A stretch of 64,000 nt of DNA. Source: Flaccisagitta enflata (taxonomy: Eukaryota > Chaetognatha > Sagittoidea > Aphragmophora). This document shows, piece after piece, positions 21,833 through 64,000 of the stretch (position 1 is its first letter; each line of letters opens with the position of its first letter). The position numbers were made by a program, and so were the translations under genes. Under the pieces are notes generated by a model, which had not been told where the DNA came from, did not search any database, and was given only the letters and a program-made list of their open reading frames with translations. The DNA is taken from NCBI GenBank assembly GCA_965153355.1, contig OZ231128.1:11346001-11410000 (forward strand). The letters are read 5' to 3'.

Positions 21833-21899
21833 CTGGGCAGAAGTGGAAGTAGAAGAGGAAGAAGTAGTTCTAGTAATGGTAGTGGTAGTGACTTAAGAC

Positions 21900-22800
21900 A
21901 TGGAGCCGGTAAAATGGCGTGTTTGCAGGACCAGTTTGTTTTGCACCGTGAAATCGGGTAAAAAAAGTGTTTTTTTCGTCTGGAAACTTCATGGCGGTGA
22001 TCATTAGATGTGTTCCACCAATAATAATGCCGCTTCAGCCCTTTTTATGGACTTAGATAAGGTATTCTGTTAAAGGAAACGTCCAAAATGAAGAAAATTC
22101 AAATAATGCCATGACAATTTTTTGAAAACGTATCATTTCATAATGTCATTATGACAACAATGGTCATCGATGTCCTCATTTTTTTGGTCGAATCCCTCAA
22201 AGTACCTATCAAGATATGACAAGTACTTTTTTGACCATTAGGTTTCAATTTAAGGCCGCTAAATAAAAATGAACACAAAAAATGTCAGCTGACAATTGAA
22301 CGTTTGAAAATTTGACAAAATATTTTTCTTGGTTAAAAAACCCTACATCCTGACACCGCAGCAACTTGAGATTTTAGGACAGTGTAATGTATTGCATGAG
22401 GTTGCTCCATGTCAAATTTTATGGAAATCGCGTAACATTAAGTGGGGTTTTCACTTCATTTTGTGTACATTAGGAGGAAATTTTTAATTTTCGAAAAAAA
22501 CATCTCCGGAGCGGGAAGACGCCGTTCTCCATTTAGGTACTACTTTTTGCATTTTTGAAAACATACGTTTCTTAAAAATTAATTTTGGAAGGTCTGTATG
22601 TTTTCGGATTTCTTGATTTTGCATCCCCTATGCAAAACGGCGTCTTCCTGTGAAGGTTGTTGAAGGTAAGAAATTAGATGTTTATTTTGCATCAACATGA
22701 AAACAAAGATAACCTTTTAAGCTCATTTGAAATCATTTTTTCTGGCTTTTGATCATTCTATAAAACGTCAAGAATGAAGCTTTCAATCTATTATCTTGCT
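21900..22800. other. Non-coding, with short inverted segments
   Basis: GAAGACGCCGTT at about 22518 and AACGGCGTCTTC at about 22638 are inverted relative to each other, suggesting another old fold-back element. No gene was seen. Confidence 0.4.
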
Positions 22801-22934
22801 TGGACTCAACTGTGGCACTAACAGCAACAGCAGCAACCCAGCAACCCCAGCACCAGCAGCAATAATGTCGAAGATGATAGATTCACATGAATTGGGATAC
22901 TTGGGGCTACAAAGATGAAGGGGGAGAAGAAGCA

Positions 22935-23240
22935 AAAAATGGAGAAGAAGAAGAAGAAGAAGAGGAGGAAGAAGTAGAAGAAGAGGAAGAAGTAGAAGAG
23001 GAAGAAGTAGAAGAGGAAGAAGAAGAAGAAGAAGAAGAAGAAGAAGAAGAAGAAGAAGAAGAAGAAGAAGAAGAAGAAGGAAAAGAAGAAGAGGGAGACA
23101 AACATATGGAAGGAAAAGAAAACAGAGTAGAAGAAGGAGAAGGAGAAGAAGGAGAAGAAGGAGAAGGAGAAGAAGGAGAAGGAGGAAGAGGAGGAGGCGG
23201 AAGAGAAGATGAAGACGGAGGAGAGGAACAGGGAGAGAGA
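22935..23240. repeat. (GAA)n / (GGA)n purine tract
   Basis: Long polypurine array that produces poly-Glu and poly-Ser/Phe ORFs. Not taken as coding. Confidence 0.95.
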
Positions 23241-23554
23241 AAAGATATAGTTACGAAAAAGTTTGACCGGTAAAAAAGGAAGTAAAAAACATCAACAATG
23301 ACCAATCATTGAATAACGGCATTTTATATATGCATGTCACTGTAGTTCAAAAGATATCGAAGAACGATACAAATTGGCTTGACCATGATCAAGACATAGC
23401 TTTTTTTTTTGAAAGCGTCGCTCAATGCTCGTATTTTTTTCAGTATTGTAAAGACATTTATTGATGTATTGTTGAATGTATTTGTCGGGAAAAAAGTCGA
23501 AGTCAGTCTTCGACTTTTTGACATATTCGAGAGAAATAGGGTTTTCATTTTCTT

Positions 23555-24358
23555 ACCAGTAATGGTGGATGTCGCAGTGAGGAAAAAAGTCTCAAGCATT
23601 GATCACTTTTCACCAGGTTTTTGTTTTCAGTCACTGCAAATCTTATCATTTGTTAGATCAAATCAGGGACAATTGCATGTATTGATGGCACTGCAAATCA
23701 GAGAAAAATATAACTGAGCCAAATGAGCTAAATGAGCTAAAATGCTCAAAATCATTCGAGCAGAAAACCAGCTATGCTCACTAACATGCTTTCTTGTATT
23801 TGCATGCTCACATCAAAACATTTATTCATTCATCCCATTAAAAAAAAAAACAGAAAAAAAAAAGAGACTAGGCTAAATGAGCTAAATGAGCTAGAATATT
23901 CAAAAACACCCTCATAGATGAGCAGCTTTGCTCACTGACATGCTTTCTTGTATTTGCATGCTCAAACATGTATAAATACAAGAAAGCATATCAGTGAGCA
24001 AAGCTGCTCATCTATGAGGGTGTTTTTGAGTATTTTAGCTCATTTAGCCTAGTCTTTTTTTTTCTTTTTTGGGGGGGGGATGAATGAATAAATGTTTTGA
24101 TGTGAGCATGCAAATACAAGAAAGCATGTTAGTGAGCATTGCTGGTTTTCTGCTCAAATGATTTGGAGCATTTTAGCTCATCTAGCTCATTTGGCTCAGT
24201 TATATTTTTCTCTGATTTTCAATGCCATCAATACATACAATTGTCTCTGATTTGATCTAACAAATAATAAGATTTGCAGTGACTGAAAATAAAAATCTGA
24301 TGAAAAGTAACCACTGCTTACGACTTTTTTCCTCACGGCAACAGCCGCCATTACTGGT
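23555..24358. repeat. 0.8-kb palindrome
   Basis: The arms 23555-23955 and 23958-24358 are inverted copies along their whole length. Examples are ACATGCTTTCTTGTATTTGC on the left against GCAAATACAAGAAAGCATGT on the right, and a central CATGCTTTCTTGTATTTG against AATACAAGAAAGCAT. There is almost no spacer. Confidence 0.9.
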
Positions 24359-24967
24359 AACACCCCTTCCATAATTAAGCGAACTGGAAAAAGGATCCAA
24401 AAAGATAGTTAAAATGCACTAAGAGTGATCAAATTTGACACAGAGATAGCTAAGGCGTAGTACTTTTACGTAGTAAAGCGATGTATAAGACTTTCCTGCA
24501 TCTAAAGGGAGATGGAGGGTCTTTTACCGGAAGTGCGCCGTCAAATGATTTCTGATTTCTACGGGAAAAATGTTTCAAAGAGGAAGACGCATACCTTCCA
24601 GCATTTTAAGAAGATGGGATGCAATAAAAAACCGCAATATATCGTGTAATGAGGTTAGTTGATGCAGGAGAGTCAGTGGCGCAGGAGGAGGGGCAGGGAT
24701 AGCAGCGTAAACTGACAAAGGCCCAGGAAAGGAAGGTGACATATTGAGATCATGGCCACAGAGGGGCCTTACGTGACCTTTCGCTAATTTGCATAATTTA
24801 GCTCAAAAGGAGATAGCCATTTATATTTTTTAGTCATTTTTTGCATTATGCTTTTAGATTTTATCGATTTTGATGTTTTACATCGTTTGAATTGACTATA
24901 CGCGTATTTATCAACCCATAAACAGCGCCTTTTTACCCAGGTTTGCTTAATTATGGAAGGGGTGTTA
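24358..24967. mobile_element. MITE with TAACACCCCTTCC ends
   Basis: TAACACCCCTTCCATAATTA on the left is inverted at the right end (TAATTATGGAAGGGGTGTTA). It abuts the palindrome. Confidence 0.85.
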
Positions 24968-25239
24968 TACGTATTGAAATTCATTGGCATGTATTGGAAT
25001 TTATTGAAATGTATTGAAATGTATTGAAATGTATTGCGTATTCTCAACTACTGAATTGTAAAAAAAAAACGAAATGAACGATTTTAACCTATATCCCAAG
25101 TTGTTTTGATTATTTGATATAATCACACCAACGGGAGTACAGGAGGAAGAGGAGGTGGGAGGAAGGAAGAGAAGGAGAAGAAAGAGTGGAGTGAAGGAAG
25201 AAGAGAGAGGGCAAAGAGTAAAATGAGGATGAAATGAAA

Positions 25240-25512
25240 AAATTACTGAAGAAAGAGAAGAAGATGAAGAAGAAGAAGAAGAAGAAGAAGAAGAAGAAGA
25301 AGAAGAAGAAGAAGAAGAAGAAGAAGAAGAAGAAGAAGATTAAGAAGAAGAAGAAGAAGAAGAAGATGGAGAAGAAGAAGATGAAGGAGGAGGAGAAGAA
25401 AAAGAAGGTGAAGAAGAAGAGGAAGAAGAAAAAGAGGAAGAAGAAGAAGAAGAAGAAGAAGAAGAAAAAGAAAAAGAAAAAGAAGAAGAAGAAGAAGAAG
25501 AAGAAAAAAAAA
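25240..25512. repeat. (GAA)n polypurine tract
   Basis: Produces poly-Lys and poly-Ser ORFs. Not coding. Confidence 0.96.
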
Positions 25513-25973
25513 ATTGAGGAAAAAGTCTCATTTTCTTTAAATTTTTTGTCTATCTGGATGAAATAAATCGGTCGAAATCATCAGAACTGAGCTGAAGGTA
25601 AAGGTTTGACTATTTTTTTGTGAAAATAGCAAGTTCGTGACATTTTTTAAACAATTAAACCGGTCTAGCATCAATAAAACTATAAGATAAGGGAGGAAAA
25701 GATGATGGCTTCTTACCACCTTCTTACAACCGGAAAAATCATTGTTTTGCACACATGCAGCCCAGATTTTGCATAGATTTTTGTTTTTTTAATATCCTAA
25801 TACATTATTTTACCATTTACTACTAGAGTTTTGACTGAATTCAAAGTTTTAATTTTTGGACTCTCTGGACCCCTATTTTGGCCCCTTCGCTGGCACCTTA
25901 TCTTAAGTAGGCTAGTAGCCTAAGTGGCGATAGTAGTGGCAGTCATGGTTGACTTGCATTTGGCCTCATGAAA

Positions 25974-26012
25974 ACCAAACAAACAAACAAACAAACAAAC
26001 AAACAAACAAAC
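25974..26012. repeat. (AAAC)n microsatellite
   Basis: About nine units. Confidence 0.9.
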
Positions 26013-26019
26013 ACACACT

Positions 26020-26650
26020 CCAGAATCGTTCTGCTAGCCAAATTGTCTGCTTTACAAAAGCAAGACAAGACTCACCTTTCTCTTTGGTGGAATTTGGATA
26101 CTTCAGTCTTGATTTCCATGGGTTGCAGAGGTTGTTGGGGACTTAGCAGAGGACCAATTTCTCTCATTTCGTGTCTGTTTGAAACGGAATAGAATTTTCA
26201 AAGCTGATATTACTGAGTGGCCCCAAAAAAAAGTTATAGCCCTGTTCCTTATAACTGTTTTCAGGTGTTCAATGATGGATTACAGATAATAATATTAATA
26301 AAATTGAAAAGCAGTGAATGATAAAGCATTTGTCGTCATGTGTAATCTTGTCAATGAAATGGTTTACCAGCTACAGAAGTACAGAAGTTTGAAATCTGTC
26401 CTTCAAAAATCAGTCCAAAAAATAGTATTTCAAACAATCTTTTATTACGGGTCATTAACTAAAGATATCACAATATTCTAACTACAAAATAGTTTAATAA
26501 AACAAATTCAGAAATTGTAAAGCGTAGTCGTGGTCTTCCTATATACCGAGTATTATGACTGTATGAACCAGCAGTATTGATATATATTTGTTGGCAGAAA
26601 TAAGGCATAATTTTTTTCAAGTTCATGGTCTCAAAGTGTTCAACTAACCA
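26020..26650. other. Intronic sequence, nothing identified
   Basis: Lies downstream of ETS exon 10 on the minus strand. No repeat or open exon was recognised. Confidence 0.35.
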
Positions 26651-26653
26651 TAC

Positions 26654-58031
<31,378 letters not shown>

Positions 58032-58310
58032 GCCAGTGATATATCAGACACAGAAAATTGTTATCGATTATTCGTAAGAACGCAATGTGCGCAACCTGAG
58101 GGCGTTGGTCACGTGGTCCGGTGCTGGTCACGTATGCCGTGATGTGGCGCGTCAAATGATGTGTCACGTATGCCGTGATGTGGCGCGTATACTGTGGTTT
58201 GGCGCGCTTATTCCGAAACGTAGTCGTTAGTCACGTGAAGAGGCGCCTTCTTCAAGCAACGCCGAAGTCGATTAAAATCAGCGACGCGGTGAATCAAGTA
58301 GGCGCCTTCA
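58032..58310 (-). promoter_or_regulatory. GC-rich upstream region of the ETS gene with duplicated motif
   Basis: Immediately upstream of the ATG. GTCACGTATGCCGTGATGTG with GCGCGT occurs twice, 36 bp apart (58127 and 58163). CACGTG E-boxes lie at 58110-58115 and 58232-58237, and GGCGC recurs at least five times. A promoter role is inferred from position and composition; no TATA box was seen. Confidence 0.5.
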
Positions 58311-58351
58311 TTACCATCATCATCCTCATCATCAACATTATTGCCATCTTA

Positions 58352-58539
<188 letters not shown>

Positions 58540-58729
58540 CTTCGTCTTCGTTATGGCGTTGTTGTATTGAAATACCTGAACGGGAGGAGGAAGGGAGAAG
58601 GGTGGGGGTGGGGGTGGGGAGGGGGGTAGGGAGAAGTACGCGTTCATAGGGAAGTAAGGTTGGAAATAGAGCACAAGTAAATATCGGTGGAGAGAAAGCC
58701 ATAAGTGGATAAAAACGGAGAAGGCCAGT

Positions 58730-58962
58730 TGAAGAAGAAGCAGATGAAAAAAAAGCTGAAGAAGAAAGAAGCAGATGAAAAATAAGCAGAAGAGGGGGAA
58801 AAAAGAAAAAAAGAAAAAAAGAAAAAAAAAGGCGATAAATATGGCAGAGAAAGATGCAAAAAAGTAATCTGGAGCAGAAAAGGAAGAAAAAAAAGAAGAA
58901 GAAGAAGAAGAAGAAGAAGAAAAAGAAGAAAACGAAGAAGAAAACGAAGAAGAAGAAAAAAG

Positions 58963-58995
<33 letters not shown>

Positions 58996-59045
58996 AAAAG
59001 AAAAAGAAAAAGAAAAAGAAAAAGGAACAGGAAAAGGAAAGGGGA
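58730..59045. repeat. GAA- and A-rich purine tract
   Basis: (GAA)n, poly-A and (GAAAAA)n; it creates poly-Lys and poly-Phe ORFs. Confidence 0.95.
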
Positions 59046-59110
59046 CAAATTCCTGTAGAACACAGGGGGACTTTCGTTTGTTCGTTTGTTTGTTTATCCA
59101 TCCCCAGGCC
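59041..59110. mobile_element. Single arm of a fold-back element
   Basis: GGGGACAAATTCCTGTAGAAC and CACAGGGGGACTTTCGTTTG, as in 32549. Confidence 0.7.
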
Positions 59111-59315
59111 CTCACAAGGCCTTGCAGGGTTTGGTGAGCCAGACTCTTTGAGGCCAAACCCGAAATTCGGTTTTGCTTCAAACCCCTTTTTTTTCTATGA
59201 TATTTTTGCTACTATATTGTTCTTTCAATCTTTCATTCATCCAATTATTTTGTATATTTTTTTACTTTAATGATAATTTTAGGTGTGTGTGCATGTGTGT
59301 ATGTGTGTCTGTCTG

Positions 59316-59367
<52 letters not shown>

Positions 59368-59760
59368 GTTGCATTTATTTCTATGTTTATTTTCTCATTG
59401 TGCTGTTCAAACTTGATTTTGCCCCTTTTTTGATCATCTTTTTCTCAGATTTTCTGCTGTCTCAGTTTGTCTGTGTCTGTGTCTGTGTCTGTGTCTGTGT
59501 GTGTAGGTCTGTTTTTTTCCTGTGTTTTTCAATTTTTTTTCTTCTTCTGTTTTTTTTTTTTCTTTTATTTTTTCTCTTGTTTTTTTTTCTCTCATTTTTT
59601 TCTCTGGCAAATATCTGACTTCTTTTTATTACCGTATTTACTTAAAAACCGATATAAACCCGTCATAAACCCGAGGAAAGGTTTTGAGGTATTCCGAACC
59701 CGAACCGAAACCGCGGAAAAAAACGCCATACGCAAGGCGCCATACGTCATACGTGAGTCA
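59110..59760. repeat. Composite repeat, copy 2 (no insertions)
   Basis: Matches 55850-57190 without the A1 and B repeats, so it preserves both empty sites. Confidence 0.85.
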
Positions 59761-60090
59761 CAGGCTTGAAATCTACACTCTCAAGCCTGAAATCTGCCCT
59801 CTCAGGCCTGAAATATGCCCTCTCAGGCCTGAAATCTGCCCTCTCATGCTTGAATCTGCCCTCTCAGGACTGAAATCTGCCCTCTCAGATTCAAGGCCTG
59901 TGAGGGCAGATTTCAGGCCTGGGAGGACAGATTTCAGGTCTGAGAGGGCAGATTTCAGGCCTGTGAGGGCCTGGGGGGCGGACGGATAAACAAACGGCCG
60001 CTTCCCTACTTCCTCTCACTCCAATTCACAATCAAAGAAAGCAGGGCAACGGGTATCGCTGACCATATATTGCCCTTGGGCGACCTGTTT
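59760..60090. mobile_element. Fold-back and minisatellite element
   Basis: CAGGCCTGAAATCTGCCCTCT units in one orientation, then the inverted form from 59896, and the end motif GCAGGGCAACGGGTATCGC at 60039. Confidence 0.82.
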
Positions 60091-60094
60091 CTTA

Positions 60095-60193
60095 TTCCTT
60101 GACCTCACTGCACCTACCCAAACGCTCTATTGACCTCAAATATGACCCCTGTCCACCCACACGCGACTGGGGTGGCCGTGTATCCGACCTTGT
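60095..60193 (+). repeat. Truncated type A1 superfamily repeat
   Basis: CACTGCACCTACCCAAACGC to CCGTGTATCCGACCTTGTT. Confidence 0.8.
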
Positions 60194-60317
60194 TATTTCG
60201 TATTTTGACTAAAACAGAAATTGGACAAAATGAATGATTCCCTGCACGATTTTGTTTTTATTTCCGAATCCTCCGCCAGAGCGAATTTAATTTGAATAGC
60301 TTTGGGCCGTAATACAT

Positions 60318-60412
60318 TAAACCCAGCCAACCCTTAGCCCTAAAGCTAACCCTGTCCCTAACCCTAACCCTAAAACTATCCCCAACCCTAACCCTAACCC
60401 CACCCCTAACCC
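60318..60412. repeat. Interstitial telomere-like repeat
   Basis: Imperfect CCCTAA units: AACCCTAACCCTAA appears several times among variants such as CCCTAAAGCTAA and CCCCAA. Confidence 0.85.
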
Positions 60413-60470
60413 TAATTTAAAAAACCGTTTAAAAAGTCTTGAAAACAAAAGATCGCAGATGATTGTACAT

Positions 60471-60690
60471 TTTTAGTTGCGGACACGCAACTCTATAAGA
60501 GGCTTTGTCCGTCCGTCCGTCCGTCCGTCCGTCCGTCCATCCGGGGTCATCGAGTTGAAATGTGAGAAAACGAGCTTATTTGATACTTTTTGTGTATGTT
60601 TGAGTATTGGGAGTGGGTTTGGGTGTAGGTGGGGATTGGATGCCTCTGCCCACCCGTCCGCAACAATATTGTGACCCCGCGTCACTTGTT
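60471..60690 (+). repeat. Type A2 superfamily repeat
   Basis: It runs from AGTTGCGGACACGCAACTCT to TGTGACCCCGCGTCACTTGTT, cut for length; the core is (GTCC)n. Confidence 0.92.
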
Positions 60691-61035
60691 ACCCAGAAGT
60701 CCGATATTATGGTTAGAATTTGTTGCTCTGTTGACATAGGGCGTAGAGTTGGTCGCATCTTAGGACCAACTCGGCCTAAAACCGATCAATTCGGCGATGA
60801 TAAGGGCCCTAATTGACTCTGGAAGGAAATGCAGTAGTTCCCTGGCTCATCGGTCCTATTGGGACTGAAGATTTTTCTTCTTTATCTCAGGTTCACCTTT
60901 AAAAAGAGCTGAAATCCCATTGAAAATGAACATTTGGGACCTTAAAATATTGATCTTTATTGATGGAAAACCTTTACAAGCGGGCTTGTTATTGCGGGGT
61001 TCCACTGTATATTCAATGGCTAGATTTGACTAATG
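60691..61035. other. Unassigned; short MITE fragment near the end
   Basis: TTATTGCGGGGTTCCACTGTA at about 60990 resembles the 5281-type MITE end. Confidence 0.4.
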
Positions 61036-61036
61036 C

Positions 61037-61228
61037 TGTTTTTAGTTGCTTGCTTAGCGACTTTAGAGGGTGTGTCCGTCCGTCCGTATGTCAATACCGC
61101 GTATTTTCGGATGACGCAGAATCGGTGAAATGAGCATTACTACCCCTGCATAACAGCTCCTGCTTAACAGCAATACCACCCCTGCTAACCCATATGTGAC
61201 TACTTTTTGGCTGTTTTACCGGCCTTGC
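61037..61228 (+). repeat. Type D-like superfamily repeat
   Basis: It runs from AGTTGCTTGCTTAGCGACTT to GCTGTTTTACCGGCCTTGCT, with a short GTCCGTCC core. A related copy is near 57185-57330. Confidence 0.75.
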
Positions 61229-61365
61229 TTTTGGTTTTTTTCCATTTCAGTCAAAGATTGAAGACTATAAGAGGCTTTGTCCATCTGTCTGTCCATGGGT
61301 TAAACCAATGACTTATTACGCTGGAGTTGAAAAAAATACAAACATATGCCTCGGTTGTGGTGGGG

Positions 61366-61389
61366 ATTGTTTGTTTGTTTGTTTGTTTG

Positions 61390-61459
<70 letters not shown>

Positions 61460-61496
61460 TGTGTGTTTGTTTGTGTGTTTGTTTGTGTGTGTGTGT
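61366..61496. repeat. (TTTG)n / (TG)n microsatellite
   Basis: Mixed array. Confidence 0.97.
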
Positions 61497-61499
61497 TTT

Positions 61500-61990
61500 C
61501 TTCAAGCTGGGCATATTTACCAAGGGTAAGTCAACAAATCCAATTGAAATGCTTGTTGAGTACAGTCGATTTTCTCAATTGCAGAATTGTCCTAGTTTGA
61601 TTAAATTCAAAGGCGAATGACGGCCATTTTAGGCGAATGACGGATATTTTTGAGCAAACTCGCAATTATCAAAATCATTGGAGTTTTAAGGTGGAAATGG
61701 CAATCGAAAAGTAGGATATCAATGTATAGGAGCCGGGGTGGTAGGAGTAGCCGGCGAACGATAGGATTCTCCTGATGAAAAGGTGACAGTGAAAGTGATT
61801 AATAGATGTGTTGAAAATCAAAAAAATTGCATCGTTTTCAGAATGCAAGTGTGACTTTAGTAATTCAATGAGCGTCTATTCTTCAAATTCATTGTTAAGT
61901 CTTGTTAAAAGTTGATGCTACAAGTACATTACACTTCATGATCGTTGAATTTCTACAATCTATAAATGGGTTGATTAACACTGAATTACT
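61500..61990. other. Unassigned; short duplicated GGCGAATGACGG
   Basis: GGCGAATGACGGCCATTTTA and GGCGAATGACGGATATTTT lie side by side at 61611-61650. Confidence 0.4.
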
Positions 61991-61996
61991 GAATTA

Positions 61997-62174
61997 CAGT
62001 TAGACCCCGCTATCACAGATCCAAGAGTGACGGAAATCTGTCTTAAACAGATTTAAGAACTTGCTTCCTTTTGTGTCAATTTCTTTCAATTTCTAAGTTG
62101 GTAATAGTGAAAACCCGCCTACAGTAGATGAATATATTTTGTCTCTTGGCATCCGTTATTGCCGGGATTAACTG
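61997..62174. mobile_element. Short MITE with CAGTTAGACCCCGCTATC ends
   Basis: The left end CAGTTAGACCCCGCTATCAC and right end TTATTGCCGGGATTAACTG are inverted, diverged relatives of the 5281 element. Confidence 0.65.
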
Positions 62175-62179
62175 TTGTA

Positions 62180-62740
62180 GTTTTTGATTAATTTATTACG
62201 ACCAACGATTTTACCAGCTTTTCAAATTATGCCGTACTGCTGTTTATGTACTGCCAACGTCGTACTATTGAACAAAAGTTGAAATTCTACGTTCATGCAT
62301 GCCTGCAACAAAGGCAAGCAAACTTCAAGTCTTCATCTCATGACATGTTTTGCGGGCTCTTTCAGAGATAAACTTTCATGCCAATATTGAAAAGAAAAAA
62401 AAACTCAGTTAATAAGCTAATAAACCGATTGTTTATTAATATTACAGAAGGATTGGCGTTTTTTAAGTGTACAATAGGAGAAAATATTGATGGTGTAATT
62501 ACCAGGTTTTCAACAGTATGGGTTGCTTGTCAAGATAAACATTGCTCGAAACAAGTTTTTGTTTAATAACATCTCCTGGGGAAAATATTTGGATAAAAGT
62601 CACCAGGATCCACAGAGGGGGTAGGCTTGATGATTTTCAGAGCCATCGAACATTTGAGAAAACAAAAGAACCAAATTTTAGGAGCAAAACGGCTGATAAG
62701 AACGTTGGAAGGCATCATCTTAGGTAGAAAAATATTTTCA
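62180..62740. other. Unassigned AT-rich sequence
   Basis: No gene or repeat was recognised. Confidence 0.35.
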
Positions 62741-62744
62741 ATCA

Positions 62745-63625
62745 AATAACATATCGAGATTAATAGGGTTCAGAAATGTATAAAAAGCGGAATCTAATTC
62801 AATCCATTTGTCACAAGACCAATTTTTAGGTGGGGAATCAGCTCAGACCACTAAAAAGATTCTCAGGTCAAGATTTGGGGCGCTACCGCTACCTATCTCA
62901 GGTCTAAAGGCTATATAAGGTCAAAATTTCAAAGCGGGAAATTTGAAAATCTGATTGCAGATTCAGACTCCTTGCAAAAAAGTATTAAAAGAAAGTGTTT
63001 TTCTTTTTTTGATGTTCCATCTAGAACACAGTCAAAATTATCATCAAACGTTAAATAAAACCAAACTTTAAACAAAAGAGCAATTTTAACCCAAATATGA
63101 CCTTTGAAGTTAAATTACACCATGTTCTAGTTGGAATATCAAAAAAAGAAGAACACTTTCTTTAAATACTTTTTAGTTGCGGACACGCAACTCTATAAGA
63201 GGCTTTGTCCGTCCATCCGTCCGTCCGTTGGTCCGTCGGTCCGTGACCACGAGTCGAGAAGTGGGAAAACGAGCGTTATAGAAGCCTTTTGTGTATGGGA
63301 CTGTGTTGGGAAGGGGGTTGGGTGGGGCATTGGGTGTGGACTAGGTTTGGCTGCCCCTGCCCACCCGTCCGCAACGATATTGTGACCCCACGTCACTTGT
63401 TTGCAAGGATTCTGCAATCAGATTTTCAAATTTCCCAACTTGAAATTTTGACCTTATATAGCCTTTTGACCTGAGGTAGGTAGCGGTAGCGCCCGAAATC
63501 TTGACCTGAGAATTTTTTTAGTGGTCTGAGCTGGTTCCCCACCTTAGTATTGGTCTTGTGACAAATGGATTGAATTAGATTCCGCTTTTTATACATTTCT
63601 GGACCCTATTAATATCGAGATTGAT
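62745..63625. mobile_element. Fold-back element split by an A2 repeat
   Basis: Arms 62750-62966 and 63406-63622 are inverted (CCAATTTTTAGGTGGGGAA against TTCCCCACCTTAGTATTGG). The A2 repeat lies between inner arms. Confidence 0.9.
63171..63402 (+). repeat. Type A2 superfamily repeat
   Basis: It runs from AGTTGCGGACACGCAACTCT to TGTGACCCCACGTCACTTGTT, cut for length; the pairing segments GTTGCGGAC and GTCCGCAAC are intact. Confidence 0.92.
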
Positions 63626-63651
63626 AGAAGCTGAATATCAAGGTTTCACGT

Positions 63652-63715
63652 TTTTGGGCAGCGGCTCCGGAGGGGCCGATGACCTGTGATGCTGATGCCA
63701 CACAGGAAAATTTTC
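63652..63715. mobile_element. Single fold-back arm
   Basis: GGGCAGCGGCTCCGGAGGGG then CCGATGACCTGTGATG. Confidence 0.65.
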
Positions 63716-63819
63716 TGTTTCTCCATTTCTCAGGTCTCCATTACACACTTTTGAATTAGTAACAACCTTCTTTATAACACCGTTTAGGCTCAAAAAGTCA
63801 AAAAGATAAGAATATTCCT

Positions 63820-63935
63820 GGCAATGTCTGGGGTTGTCGCATTGGGAAAATTATTGAGATATTACATAGGGATTATCTCGATGATATCTTGATAATACGC
63901 CCAATGGCAATGCGACAAGACCGACAACCACTTGT
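63820..63935. repeat. Small imperfect palindrome
   Basis: GGGGTTGTCGCATTGGG is inverted as CCCAATGGCAATGCGACAA. Confidence 0.6.
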
Positions 63936-64000
63936 GTCAGCCTCAGAAAATGAAAAATATAACAACATTTTAGCCTCATGTCCAACCAATAACAATTTTT

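Noticed and set aside
22818-22870. Plus-strand CAGCAG-rich segment as an exon
   Set aside because: Short, no convincing splice sites, next to a purine array.

Overview
The window is nuclear DNA from an animal, most likely a ciliated invertebrate. Two spliced genes read on the minus strand support this: an ETS factor with a Pointed (PNT) domain, a domain combination confined to animals, and the ciliary small GTPase IFT27, which is known to be missing from fruit fly and nematode. The DNA between exons is unusually rich in microsatellites, minisatellites, fold-back elements, short inverted-repeat transposons (MITEs) and a large set of structured interspersed repeats. Short TTAGGG-type arrays at 60.3-60.4 kb fit the usual animal telomere unit. 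I cannot name the species. I saw no convincing protein gene on the plus strand apart from a LINE, and no tRNA, rRNA, CRISPR array or bacterial operon.

ETS gene. I chained ten minus-strand exons from an ATG at 58031 down to 26654. Every junction keeps the reading frame, giving 1391 codons so far and no stop. Exons 3 to 6 contain a Pointed domain preceded by the V-x-x-E-I-x-x-x-C / A-D-P block typical of the PDEF/SPDEF/Ets98B class. A further exon encoding a glutamine-rich stretch lies at 1683-1172. Its frame does not follow exon 10 directly, so at least one exon between them is unassigned, or it belongs to another gene. No ETS DNA-binding domain is visible; it should lie beyond the left edge.

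IFT27. Five minus-strand exons (19106-16576) join without a frame break into 840 nt, 279 codons plus stop, with all the nucleotide-binding motifs. The gene sits in the 25-kb gap between ETS exon 10 and the glutamine-rich exon, so it may be nested in an intron of the ETS gene on the same strand.

Repeats, left to right. 0-8 kb: MITEs, an exact 85-bp satellite, and four diverged copies of a ~370-bp repeat, the last one split by three insertions. 8.5-12.1 kb: an 81-bp minisatellite. 12.7-15.6 kb: a 5'-truncated CR1-like LINE inside an inverted-repeat element. 19.7-25 kb: a TA-flanked 1.8-kb element, an 0.8-kb palindrome and a MITE. 27-36 kb: fold-back elements with minisatellite cores, and a 2.8-kb inverted repeat ending in TG/CA microsatellites. 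36-58 kb: ETS exons separated by MITEs, microsatellites and structured repeats. 55-60 kb: two copies of one composite repeat, one carrying two extra insertions. 60-64 kb: more structured repeats and a split inverted repeat.

The most unusual signal is the interspersed repeat superfamily called here AACAAG...ACTAAAA. It has more than 25 copies, interchangeable ends, a tetranucleotide core, and terminal segments that change together so that they stay complementary.
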